37,920 nt of DNA. Source: Actinomycetes bacterium. GTDB lineage: Bacteria > Actinomycetota > Actinomycetes > Mycobacteriales > Pseudonocardiaceae. Positions 23,659 to 32,075 of the stretch are shown piece by piece. The stretch lies in contig JAJYTH010000025.1 of NCBI GenBank assembly GCA_021793175.1, forward strand, positions 1 to 37,920, written 5' to 3'. The translations under genes and the position numbers were made by a program. The notes below the pieces were generated by a model. The model saw only the letters and a list, made by a program, of their open reading frames with translations, was not told where the DNA came from and did not search any database. Each line of letters starts with the position of its first letter. Position 1 is the stretch's first letter.

Positions 23659-26625
23659 TCAGTTCCCCGACCCCGAGGCCTCTTCATACCTCCGAGCAGC
23701 CGCGTCCAGCTCCTTCAGGGCCTCGCCTTGCGCGGCGAAGTCACCGGACTGCTGCGCCTCCTTCAGCTTCCGCAGCGCGGCCTGGATGTCGGCCACAGCC
23801 TGGCCCACGTCACCGTCGCCGGTTCCGCCGTCCTGCGGCGGTGCCTGCTGGTCGGGCACTTGCTGCTCGTTCTCGGAAGGCGGCGGTTGTTGCTGATCAC
23901 CGCTGTCGCCGTCGCCACTGTCCTCATCCTGCGCCGGTCCGGTGGCCGCCTCACCCGTGCCTTCACCGAACACCTCGTCCAGCGCCTCGTTGAGTGTCGA
24001 GGCGACACCGATACGACCACCGAACGACACCAGCACCCGAGCGAGCTGCGGGTAACTCTGTGCGTTGCGCTGCTGGATGTACACGGGTTCCACGTAAAGG
24101 AATCCACCCGCGACCGGTAGCGTCAACAGGTTGCCGTAGATGATGTCGACGCTCTGGTTCCCGAGCAGCGTACGGTCCTGAGTGAACTTCGGGTTGCTCT
24201 GGAAGGCGTTCTGGACCTGAATAGGTCCTTCGAGTTGCTGGCCGCCGCCGGTGGGCAACTTCAGCACCGTCATCTTGCCGTAGTTCTCGGGGTCGGAGGA
24301 CACCGTCATCCACGCCGCCAGGTACTGCCGTGCCAGCGGCGTCAACGCACTCGTGATCTGGAACGTCGGCTCGTCCTGTCCCGGAGCCTGCGCGTAGACG
24401 TAGTACGGCGGCTGGTTCGCCGCGTCGGAGTTCGGATCGAGGCCACCTTCGATGGTCGGGTCCTGCGGCACGTTCCAGAAGGTCTGGGTCGAGTAGAACT
24501 CCTGCGCGTTCTTCACGTGGTACTTCGTCAACAGCTCACGCTGGACCTTGAAGATGTCCTCCGGGTACCGGAAGTGCGCCCGCAGCTCATCGCTGATCGC
24601 CTCCTGCGGCTGCACCATCCCCGGGAACGCGTTCATCCACGTCTGCAGCACCGGGTCGTTCTCGTCCATCGCGTACAACGTGACGGTGCCGTCGAACGCG
24701 TCGACCGTCGCCTTCACGGAGTTACGGATGTAGTTGATCCGGTTATCCTGCTGACGCGCCACACCGGTCAGCGAGTCCTCCGTGGCTCCGCCCAACGACG
24801 TGAGCTGCGAGTACGGATAGTTGTTCAGGGTCGTGTAACCGTCGACGATCCACTGGATGCGCCCGTCGACCACCACCGGGTAGGGGTCGCCGTCCACGGT
24901 CAGCCACGGCGCCACCTTCTCGACCCGTTCCCGCGGGTTGCGGTGGTACATGATCTTCGCGCCCTCGCTGATCTGGTCGGAGAACAGGATGTTGCGCTCT
25001 CCGTACTGCGCGGCGAAGACCAACCTGTTGAACAGGTTGTCGATCGGCACACCGCCCTTGCCCTGGTAGAGGTAGCTGCGGTCATTGGCGGTGTCGTACT
25101 CACCCGGCGCCTGTCCCGGCGTACCACCGACGATCGCGTAGTCGGTCGCCAGCTCGCCGTAGTAGATCCGCGGCTCGTCGACCCGGATACCCGCGCCCTC
25201 GGGGTTCTGCGTGTCACTGGTCCGCGCCAGCGGGTAGCCACCGTCGCTGTCTGCGTCCTCGAGCGCGCGGTCGACGGTGTTGGCCGGCGCTGCGACGAAA
25301 CCATTACCGTGCGTGTACACCAGGTGGCGGTTGATCCAGGTCTGCTGGTTCTCCGCCAGACCGTTGGTGTTGATCTCTTTCGCCGCGACGATGTACGCCT
25401 GCTCCTCACCGTCCACGGTGTAGCGGTCGACGTCGAGCTTCTCCGGGAAGCCGTAGAAGTTCTCCCGACCGACGCGCTGGGTGAAGGTGGGGCTCAGGAC
25501 GTTCGGGTCGAGGATCCGGATGTTCGGGATCGTGCCCTCGTCCGACCGGATCTCCTCCGGCGAGGCTTCAGTACTGCCCGTGTACTCGTCCTGGATGTCG
25601 ACGTGCTCGGCATCGAGCTGGTAGGCGTACTGGGTCGCCTCCATGTTGTGCTCGATCGACGTCGCTTCCTTCTCGTTGGCGTTCGGACGGACCGAGAACT
25701 GTTCCAGCACCGCGGGCCAGGCGAGACCGAGGATCAGTCCCGACAGCAGCAGCAGGACCAGCGCGATGGCGGGCAGCTGGACATTCCGCAGGAACGCTCC
25801 CACGAAGAACGCGATCGCGCACAGCACGCTGATGCACAGCAGGATCAGCTTCGCCGGCATCGCCGCGTTCAGGTCGGTGTAGGCGGCGCCCGTGAACAGG
25901 TCGTTACGACCCGCCTGCAGCAGTTCGTAGCGGTCGAAGAAGTACTCCAGCGCCTTGAACAGCACGAACACGCCGACCAGCACCAGCAGGTGCACCCGCG
26001 CGGGACCCGAGATCTGGCCCCCGCGACCCGCCAGCCGGATACCCCCGAACAGGTAGTGCGTCGCCACGGCGCCAATGAACGACACGATCAGCGCCACGAA
26101 CACCCAGCCGAGCACCCAGCCGTAGAAGGGCAGGTCGAACGTGAAGAAGCTGTCGTCCTTGCCGAAAACCGGATCGGTGCGGCCGAACTCGGTGCCGTGC
26201 AGCCACATCTGCACGATTTTCCAGTTGCTCTGTCCGCTGGCCCCCGCGATCAGTCCGGCCACCACGGGGATGCCGATGCCGAACAGCCTGGGACGCGCGA
26301 CCACCGTCGACCGGTACCGCGCGAGTGGGTCCTCCACACCGGTCACGGGCACGAACACCGGCCGCGAGCGATACGCCAGCCACAGACTCAGCGCGAGCAG
26401 GCCACCCACCAACACACCGGTCGCGAGGAACATCACGACACGTGTCAGCAGGATCGTGCCGAACACGCCACGCGCGCCGACCTCGCCGTACCACAGCCAG
26501 TCGACGTACGTGTCCAGCAACCGGGCACCGAGTAAGAGGAACAGGACGATGACGGCCGCGATGATCAGCAGTACGCGGGCACGCCGCGACAGTTTCGGCA
26601 GGCTGGCTGAGGGCCGGGTGGCCAC
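23659..26625 (-). CDS. UPF0182 family large membrane protein
   Basis: Predicted 988 residues. Seven hydrophobic helices occupy the first third (for example VLLIIAAVIVLFLLLGARL, FLATGVLVGGLLALSLWLAY, FIGAVATHYLFGG and VLLLLSGLILGLAWPAVLEQF). A large extracellular domain follows, with the family segments RVGRENFYGFPEKLDVDRY and VHLVYTHGNGF-type sequence (NRHLVYTHGNGFVAAPAN). The C-terminal tail is acidic and Pro/Gln-rich (DEDSGDGDSGDQQQPPPSE). GTG 26625 is chosen because GGGGAG lies eight bases before it. Function unknown. The mycobacterial counterpart, as I recall, is Rv3193c. Confidence 0.93.
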   Translation of the reverse strand: MATRPSASLPKLSRRARVLLIIAAVIVLFLLLGARLLDTYVDWLWYGEVGARGVFGTILLTRVVMFLATGVLVGGLLALSLWLAYRSRPVFVPVTGVEDPLARYRSTVVARPRLFGIGIPVVAGLIAGASGQSNWKIVQMWLHGTEFGRTDPVFGKDDSFFTFDLPFYGWVLGWVFVALIVSFIGAVATHYLFGGIRLAGRGGQISGPARVHLLVLVGVFVLFKALEYFFDRYELLQAGRNDLFTGAAYTDLNAAMPAKLILLCISVLCAIAFFVGAFLRNVQLPAIALVLLLLSGLILGLAWPAVLEQFSVRPNANEKEATSIEHNMEATQYAYQLDAEHVDIQDEYTGSTEASPEEIRSDEGTIPNIRILDPNVLSPTFTQRVGRENFYGFPEKLDVDRYTVDGEEQAYIVAAKEINTNGLAENQQTWINRHLVYTHGNGFVAAPANTVDRALEDADSDGGYPLARTSDTQNPEGAGIRVDEPRIYYGELATDYAIVGGTPGQAPGEYDTANDRSYLYQGKGGVPIDNLFNRLVFAAQYGERNILFSDQISEGAKIMYHRNPRERVEKVAPWLTVDGDPYPVVVDGRIQWIVDGYTTLNNYPYSQLTSLGGATEDSLTGVARQQDNRINYIRNSVKATVDAFDGTVTLYAMDENDPVLQTWMNAFPGMVQPQEAISDELRAHFRYPEDIFKVQRELLTKYHVKNAQEFYSTQTFWNVPQDPTIEGGLDPNSDAANQPPYYVYAQAPGQDEPTFQITSALTPLARQYLAAWMTVSSDPENYGKMTVLKLPTGGGQQLEGPIQVQNAFQSNPKFTQDRTLLGNQSVDIIYGNLLTLPVAGGFLYVEPVYIQQRNAQSYPQLARVLVSFGGRIGVASTLNEALDEVFGEGTGEAATGPAQDEDSGDGDSGDQQQPPPSENEQQVPDQQAPPQDGGTGDGDVGQAVADIQAALRKLKEAQQSGDFAAQGEALKELDAAARRYEEASGSGN

Positions 26626-26779
26626 TACGCACACTCCCCGTGGTCAAGGCTGTCGTTGTCAGGGCGCTGACCTGCGAGCGTCCCTAATTCCCTAACTGTA
26701 CGGACCGCCACTCCAGTTCCCGAAGCCCCCCAAAACGGGCGCCGCGCCACAGCAGCGGTCCGCCTGCCAGGATGGCGTC

Positions 26780-27349
26780 ATGACGCAGAGCGAGAACCAG
26801 GCAGGCCCCGGAAGCGTAGCCGCGTTGGCACGCGAGGTCGAGGAGTTCGTCGCCGGCGGAGGCTGGGATCAGCAGCCACAGCTGTTCGCGCTGGTGCCGA
26901 CCGCGGACATCCTCCGGCAACAGCCGGACCTCGCCGGGCAACTCGACCAGAACAGTGAGTTCACCCCGGTGGCACAGGATTCGCTACCGGAGGGCGACCT
27001 CGCGGAAGCTCTGGGACGGATCGCCTGGCCCGAGGCCGTGCAGGGCTGCGCGCTGGCCCAGGAGATCATCGTGCTACCCCCGGACGCTGAATCGGAGCTG
27101 CCCGACTTCGACGCCACCGACGAACCCGACGTGGACCGTCTCCGTCAGGCCGCGGCCGACCACCCGCGTCGCACCGAGGCGCGCCTCGTCGCCGCCGTCC
27201 TCCGGGACGGCTCGGCCTCCTGTGTACTGCGGTTGAAGGGTGAGGCCCCGAGCGCCGAGGAGTCCTCGTCGAACACCGACGAGATCGTCCAGAGCGCCGA
27301 TCTCGCGCCCAATCTCGTCGAGGCCCTGCGCGCCACGCTCCAGCCCTGA
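26780..27349 (+). CDS. PPA1309-family protein
   Basis: Predicted 189-residue soluble, acidic protein (VAALAREVEEFVAGGGWDQQPQLFALVPTADIL and GIAWPEAVQGCALAQEIIVLPP-like segments) of the PPA1309 family, found widely in actinobacteria and of unknown function. The ATG at 26780 follows a CAGGATGGCGTC stretch with no ribosome site, so the mRNA may be leaderless. It is divergent from the UPF0182 gene and convergent with the YlbL-like protease. Confidence 0.9.
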   Translation: MTQSENQAGPGSVAALAREVEEFVAGGGWDQQPQLFALVPTADILRQQPDLAGQLDQNSEFTPVAQDSLPEGDLAEALGRIAWPEAVQGCALAQEIIVLPPDAESELPDFDATDEPDVDRLRQAAADHPRRTEARLVAAVLRDGSASCVLRLKGEAPSAEESSSNTDEIVQSADLAPNLVEALRATLQP

Positions 27350-27428
27350 GAAGCCCTTGGGGCCCTGAGCTTGCGAAGACGGCCCTGAAAAGGGGGCCCG
27401 AAAGAATTAGAAGCGCACCGAACGCGGG

Positions 27429-28583
27429 TCATCCGGCACAGGACGGAACCGGTCGCCCCTTCGCCAACGACTCCACCGCGTTCACGGCGTCGTCGAGCGT
27501 GGCCACCCGCACCAATCGGAGGCCTTCCGGCGCGGTGACGACCGCCTCGCCGCAGTTGCCCTCCGGGACCAGGAACGCCTCGGCTCCGGCCTCGTGGGCG
27601 GCGACCAGTTTGAACGAGATGCCGCCGATCTCACCGACGTTGCCCTCCGCGTCGATGGTCCCGGTGCCCGCGATGCTCCGACCATCCGTCATGGCCCCCG
27701 GAGTCAACTCGTCCATGATCGCGAGCGCGAAGATGAGCCCCGCCGAGGGCCCGCCGACGTCCTCCAGCGCGACGTCCACGTCGAAGGGCACATCGGCCCT
27801 GTCCGTCGGTTGGATTCCGATGAAGCCGTGGGACCCCCCGGGATGCCGGGTCAGGGTCACCGATTCCGTGCGCTCCGGCTCACCGTCCCGATGGAACGTC
27901 ACCGGCACGGTCTGCCCTGGCCGAGTCCCGGCGAGCACCTTCCGCACCCCGGCGGAGTCGGTGACGTCCTTACCGTCGATCCGGACGATCCGGTCACCGG
28001 GCTGGAGGACGTCCGCGGCGGGACTTCCCTCGACGACCTGCTCGACCACGGCCTGGACCGGGTAACCGAGTCGACGCAGCGCCGCCACCTCGGCGTTGCT
28101 CTGAGAACTACGGAACTGGCGGAGATTCTCCTGCCGCACTTCCTCGTCGGACTGCCCCGGCAGGAAGTACTCCTCCCTCGGAGCGAGCGCATAACGACCA
28201 CTGAGCCACATGCCCAAAGCCCCGAACAGGGTCATGTTGTCGTTCAGCGACACGGTCGTCATGCGCAGTTCCCCGTCGGTGTCATACGTGCGCGTACCGT
28301 CGACGCTGACCACCTCGGTGCCGTCCACGTCTCCCAACGTGTCATACGTCGGGCCGGGGCCCAGAGCCACGTAAGGCACCCGCACGAACGCCCCCAGCAC
28401 CGCGAACGTGAGCACCAGGACACCGCTGGCCACCATGGTCCAGCCGCGTCTACTCAATCGCGGGCCGCCACTTTGACGCGAACCCGTGTCGTTCGCCGTC
28501 CGGCCACGCACTGTGCCGACGGGCCGCTCGGTGGTTTCTCCGGCTTCTCCGGTGGGTGCTGCCTTGTCCGGGGAGTCACTCAC
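27429..28583 (-). CDS. YlbL-type membrane-anchored PDZ/Lon-like serine protease
   Basis: Predicted 384 residues. A cytoplasmic N-terminus of about 47 residues leads to one transmembrane helix at 48-68. A PDZ domain lies at about 175-240 (VVEGSPAADVLQPGDRIVRIDGKDV). The Lon-type proteolytic domain follows with the Ser-Lys dyad at S280 (GGPSAGL) and K325 (GGISFKL), spacing normal for the family. It probably cleaves membrane or exported proteins. As I recall, the mycobacterial counterpart is Rv3194c. It is divergent from the DUF2342 gene by about 100 bases. Confidence 0.94.
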   Translation of the reverse strand: MSDSPDKAAPTGEAGETTERPVGTVRGRTANDTGSRQSGGPRLSRRGWTMVASGVLVLTFAVLGAFVRVPYVALGPGPTYDTLGDVDGTEVVSVDGTRTYDTDGELRMTTVSLNDNMTLFGALGMWLSGRYALAPREEYFLPGQSDEEVRQENLRQFRSSQSNAEVAALRRLGYPVQAVVEQVVEGSPAADVLQPGDRIVRIDGKDVTDSAGVRKVLAGTRPGQTVPVTFHRDGEPERTESVTLTRHPGGSHGFIGIQPTDRADVPFDVDVALEDVGGPSAGLIFALAIMDELTPGAMTDGRSIAGTGTIDAEGNVGEIGGISFKLVAAHEAGAEAFLVPEGNCGEAVVTAPEGLRLVRVATLDDAVNAVESLAKGRPVPSCAG

Positions 28584-28672
28584 GCGACAAGCCTACGATC
28601 GCGCTGCTCTCCGGCTCCGTGGGTGTCCGTCATCGGCTCCCGGTCCGTTCTTCCCATGTCGCCCGGCCCGCG

Positions 28673-28678
28673 TACGGT
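28673..28678 (+). promoter_or_regulatory. possible -10 of the DUF2342 gene
   Basis: TACGGT, seven bases upstream of the ATG at 28686. The spacing implies a leaderless transcript, common in actinobacteria. No convincing -35 was found. Confidence 0.35.
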
Positions 28679-28685
28679 GGTGTAT

Positions 28686-30161
28686 ATGAGCAACCCACCG
28701 TTCGGCTTCGGATTCCCCGACCCCGATAAGCGTCCCGACGACGAATCGTCGGGCTCCGGCGGGCAGTCGGGTTCAGGCGCCGACCCTTTCCAGCAACTGG
28801 GACAGATGCTCAGCCAGCTCGGGCAGATGTTCAGCCAGGCCGGTAGCTCCTCGGGCCCGGTGAACTACGACCTGGCCAAACAGATCGCCCTGCAGCGCCT
28901 CGGCTCCGAAGGACAGATGGGGTTCACGGCCGGAGACCGGACGGGTGAGGGGGCCGTGCGGGATTCAGCCCGACTCGCCGAGCTGTGGCTGGACGAAGCG
29001 ACCATCCTCCCGGCCGGTGCTTCCGTCACTGCGGCGTGGACAGCTCGCGACTGGATCGACAAGACCCTCCCCACGTGGCAGCGCCTCTGCGACCCGGTCG
29101 CCAAACAGGTGTCCGGAGCATGGATGCAGGCCCTCCCGGAGGAAGCCAAGCAAGCTGCGGGCCCCCTGCTGTCCATGGTCGGCCAGATGGGTGGCATGGC
29201 GTTCGGTTCCCAACTCGGCAACGCTCTGGCCGGACTCGCCTCGGAAGTGTTGACGTCGACCGACGTCGGTTTGCCGCTCGGACCCGAGTCCACCTCAGCG
29301 CTGTTGCCCAAGAACATCGAGAAGTTCACCGAAGGGCTGGAGCGCCCCGCCAGCGAGGTGCTCGTGTTCCTGGCGGCTCGGGAAGCAGCACACCAACGGC
29401 TGTTCACTCACATTCCGTGGCTGCGGCAGCGACTGTTGGCAACGGTCGAGGAGTTCGCCTCCGGCATCACGGTCGACACCTCGGCCCTGGAACAACTCGC
29501 GGGCCAGATGGACCCGGCCAATCCGGCAAGCATCGAGCAAGTCATGTCGTCGGGACTGCTCGAACCACAGACGACACCGGAACAGAAAGCCGCACTGGGT
29601 CGGCTCGAAACGCTACTCGCGCTGGTGGAGGGCTGGGTGGACGTCGTGGTCGCCGATGCCACCGGCGACCGGCTGCCCGGCGCGGAGGCCCTGCGCGAAA
29701 CGCTGCGGCGCCGGCGGGCGACCGGCGGCCCCGCCGAACAGACGTTCGCGACGCTTGTCGGGCTGGAACTACGGCCTCGCCGAATGCGTGCCGCCTCCGC
29801 TCTGTGGAAGCTGGTGGGTGACCGCCACGGCATGGAGTCGCGGGACAAGCTGTGGACGCACCCCGATCTCCTTCCGACGGCCGACGATCTCGACGATCCG
29901 ATCGGCTTCGCCGAGCGGCTCGGGGACACCGGTGCTCTCGGTGAGGGAATCGACCCGATCGCCGAACTGGAACGCACCGAACGCGCCGAGCGAGCCAAAG
30001 ACCAGTCCGGCGGCCAAGGCGCTCGGACCGACGACAGCGGCTCGGCGGGCGACGACGAAGGCAAGGACAGGAGCGACAAAGGCCAGGACGACAAGGGCGG
30101 CGAAGACGGCGAGGATGGCGAGGATGGCGGCGTCGCCGGGCGCGAACCCGGCGACGCCTGA
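28686..30161 (+). CDS. DUF2342 family protein (annotated elsewhere as zinc-dependent metalloprotease)
   Basis: Predicted 491 residues. An N-terminal Gly/Gln-rich part (GSGGQSGSGADPFQQLGQML) is followed by a conserved helical core (WIDKTLPTWQRLCDPVAKQVSGAWMQALP; REAAHQRLFTHIPWLRQRL; LVEGWVDVVV; ASALWKLVGDRHGMESRDKLWTHPDLLPT, each in separate segments). The motif AAREAAHQRLF resembles HExxH but lacks the first His, so metal-protease activity is not shown by this sequence. The C-terminal tail is highly charged (KGEDGEDGEDGG-like). It matches Rv3195 in mycobacterial synteny as I remember it. No ribosome site is apparent before the ATG. Confidence 0.9.
   Translation: MSNPPFGFGFPDPDKRPDDESSGSGGQSGSGADPFQQLGQMLSQLGQMFSQAGSSSGPVNYDLAKQIALQRLGSEGQMGFTAGDRTGEGAVRDSARLAELWLDEATILPAGASVTAAWTARDWIDKTLPTWQRLCDPVAKQVSGAWMQALPEEAKQAAGPLLSMVGQMGGMAFGSQLGNALAGLASEVLTSTDVGLPLGPESTSALLPKNIEKFTEGLERPASEVLVFLAAREAAHQRLFTHIPWLRQRLLATVEEFASGITVDTSALEQLAGQMDPANPASIEQVMSSGLLEPQTTPEQKAALGRLETLLALVEGWVDVVVADATGDRLPGAEALRETLRRRRATGGPAEQTFATLVGLELRPRRMRAASALWKLVGDRHGMESRDKLWTHPDLLPTADDLDDPIGFAERLGDTGALGEGIDPIAELERTERAERAKDQSGGQGARTDDSGSAGDDEGKDRSDKGQDDKGGEDGEDGEDGGVAGREPGDA
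30129..30158. terminator. bidirectional terminator hairpin between convergent genes
   Basis: A perfect 12-bp stem (GGCGTCGCCGGG and CCCGGCGACGCC) with a 6-base loop ends immediately before the DUF2342 stop codon and is followed by TTCTTCGGTTC. It can serve both the DUF2342 gene and the convergent HELAH gene. Confidence 0.6.
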
Positions 30162-30174
30162 GCGGTTCTTCGGT

Positions 30175-30780
30175 TCAGTCGTGTTCGGGGCGCGAAGCCC
30201 AGAGTCGTTCGGCGGCGGAGAGGCCCTCCAGGTACCCGATGGCCCGTTCGGTCTTGGGGTACCGGTTGACCAGGTTCCAGAACTCGCGGTTGTGCTCGGT
30301 GACGCGTAGGTGCGCCAGTTCGTGCACGAGAACGTAGTCGAGCACCCACGAGGGCACCTCGCGAAGCCGTTCGCTCACCCGGATGGTTCGGTCGGCGGGC
30401 GTGCATGACGCCCAGCGAGTACGCATCGGTGGCACCCACCGCACACTCGCCGGCTGGGCGGTCCCGTCGAGGTAACGCCGCGATAGTTGCGTACAACGCA
30501 ACAGCAGTGCCTCGTCCGACGCCCGCGCAGGACTCGCGCGCCGGCTCTCCGCGCGCTGGAGCTTGCGCTGCATCTCGGCAACCCAGTGCTTCTCCTCCGC
30601 CTTGGTCATGGTGGCGGGGATCAGTACGACCGTTGTGTCACCGTCCCGGTATGCGGTGACCGTTCGGCGGCGGCGAGGGCTCCGCCGAACCTCGACTTTC
30701 TGTTCGTTCTCAGCGGAGAGCTGGGAGTTCCGCTGTGTCCTGTTCCGATTCCTGAGCGAGGGAACCCGTGCATCGGCCAC
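30175..30780 (-). CDS. YgjP/DUF45-type metallopeptidase (HELAH motif)
   Basis: Predicted about 201 residues. The DUF45/WLM-like zinc motif is VLVHELAHLRVTEHNREFW, i.e. HExxH plus a downstream His. Also visible are RWASCTPADRTIRVSERLR and LDYVLVHE. The N-terminal half is Arg-rich (EVRRSPRRRRTVTAYRDGDTTVVLIP). The start is uncertain: GTG 30780 is a fair choice, a GTG at 30822 is also in frame. In related genomes it neighbours the ThiF-like gene on the opposite strand, as here. Confidence 0.87.
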   Translation of the reverse strand: MADARVPSLRNRNRTQRNSQLSAENEQKVEVRRSPRRRRTVTAYRDGDTTVVLIPATMTKAEEKHWVAEMQRKLQRAESRRASPARASDEALLLRCTQLSRRYLDGTAQPASVRWVPPMRTRWASCTPADRTIRVSERLREVPSWVLDYVLVHELAHLRVTEHNREFWNLVNRYPKTERAIGYLEGLSAAERLWASRPEHD

Positions 30781-30841
30781 GGGGATAACCGTAGAGCCAA
30801 GGACCGACACCGCAGCGATCACGGATTCGGATCACATGGAG

Positions 30842-30871
30842 TTGTCCACAATTGTGTCTATCTGTGGATAA
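30842..30871. promoter_or_regulatory. pair of opposed DnaA-box-like sequences
   Basis: TTGTCCACA at 30842-30850 and the reverse complement of TTATCCACA at 30863-30871 (TGTGGATAA on this strand) face each other with 12 bases between. TTGTCCACA is the actinobacterial DnaA-box form. They lie in the divergent interval between the HELAH and ThiF-like genes. Confidence 0.5.
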
Positions 30872-30920
30872 CTCGATTACGTGACGTGCGAACGGGGCGG
30901 TGCAACGCCACAGTGGGCGC

Positions 30921-32015
30921 ATGACCGGACCACCATCACAGGCGACTTCGCGTGTGTCTTCGCGTGTGTCATTGCCACGGCGTCCGCGCCTTCGGCCCGG
31001 GCTGCCCGTGGTGGAACGTCGGGCCAACGAGATCCAGATCGGCTTGGACCCCCGGCACGCCGTGGTCGCCACCGACCTCCCGCCCATCATCATGGACGTC
31101 CTGCGCGGACTGGACGGAAGGCGCAGCACGGCGGCCCTGTTGGCCCTCGTACAGGACGAACACGCCGACAGGCTGTGCGCGGTACTGCGAGGCCTCACCG
31201 AGCGCGGCCTGGTGGAAGACGCGGAACCACGAGGCGGAGGACACGGAGGACACGGCGAAAACGGAGAACGGGCCACGACACCCAACCTGGGCGCGCCCGA
31301 GCCGTCCTCCGCGTTCGCGCCCATGTCGTACTCGGTCGGCATCCACGGGGGTGGACGCTTGGCGGCGGCCGTCACCACACTGCTCGCCGCGTCCGGGGTG
31401 GGACGGCTGGGCCTGGCCGCCAACGGCGTGGTGTCCGAGTCCGATGTAGGGTCGGGTTTTCGCGATGACGACGTCGGGCTCGACCGTCGGGCCGCACTCC
31501 GCGCGATCGCGCGTCGGATCAACCCTGAGATCCGGTTGGCCCGCCTCCGCTCGGCGCAGGCCATCGACCTGGTCGTCCTCACCGACGCGGTCGTGCCCGC
31601 CCCGGAGGTCCTCACCGAATTGGTCGCGACGGGTACACCGCACCTGATCACACGGGTCAGAGAGGGCATCGGCATCGTCGGACCTCTGGTCGTGCCAGGC
31701 CGGAGCAGTTGCGCACACTGCGCGGACCTTCATCGCACCGGGTTCGACTCGTGCTGGCCTCGGGTCGCGAGCCAGCTTGCCGGGCGCTACCACCAGGCCG
31801 ACCTCACCAGCGTCCACGGCACCGCGGCTCTGACCACAGGACAGGTCCTGTCGACGTTGTCGTCGCTGTCTGCTCCGTCGCCCGGCGCGGCGCCCCCGCC
31901 GACCTGGAACGCGACACTCGAACTCGACTGCATCACAGGAGTCGTGCGTAGGAGGGAGTGGCCACCGCACCCACGCTGCTCATGCGGCGCGAGGCGGCAC
32001 CGGGCACACCTGTGA
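30921..32015 (+). CDS. ThiF/E1-like protein related to TOMM (YcaO-partner) cyclodehydratase subunits
   Basis: Predicted 364 residues. An N-terminal winged-helix-like region (NEIQIGLDPRHAVVATDLP, LDGRRSTAALLALVQDEHADRLCAVLRGLTERGLVED) resembles the leader-peptide-binding domain of TOMM maturation proteins. It is followed by a ThiF-type adenylating fold (VGIHGGGRLAAAVTTLLAASGVGRLGLAA). Zinc Cys pairs lie in SSCAHCADLHR and near the end in CSCGARRH. No precursor-peptide or YcaO gene is adjacent. The mycobacterial counterpart, as I remember it, is Rv3196. Role unknown. Confidence 0.82.
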   Translation: MTGPPSQATSRVSSRVSLPRRPRLRPGLPVVERRANEIQIGLDPRHAVVATDLPPIIMDVLRGLDGRRSTAALLALVQDEHADRLCAVLRGLTERGLVEDAEPRGGGHGGHGENGERATTPNLGAPEPSSAFAPMSYSVGIHGGGRLAAAVTTLLAASGVGRLGLAANGVVSESDVGSGFRDDDVGLDRRAALRAIARRINPEIRLARLRSAQAIDLVVLTDAVVPAPEVLTELVATGTPHLITRVREGIGIVGPLVVPGRSSCAHCADLHRTGFDSCWPRVASQLAGRYHQADLTSVHGTAALTTGQVLSTLSSLSAPSPGAAPPPTWNATLELDCITGVVRRREWPPHPRCSCGARRHRAHL

Positions 32016-32075
32016 CTTACTTCCGCATCCCGAAATCAATGCACAAGCCTTGCTTCAGAGGGCAGAATCGCTGTC

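Noticed and set aside
24235..26535. Very long plus-strand open frame opposite the UPF0182 gene
   Set aside because: Its sequence is dominated by Arg, Val, His and Asp in shadow-codon fashion, while the opposite strand encodes a clear conserved membrane protein.
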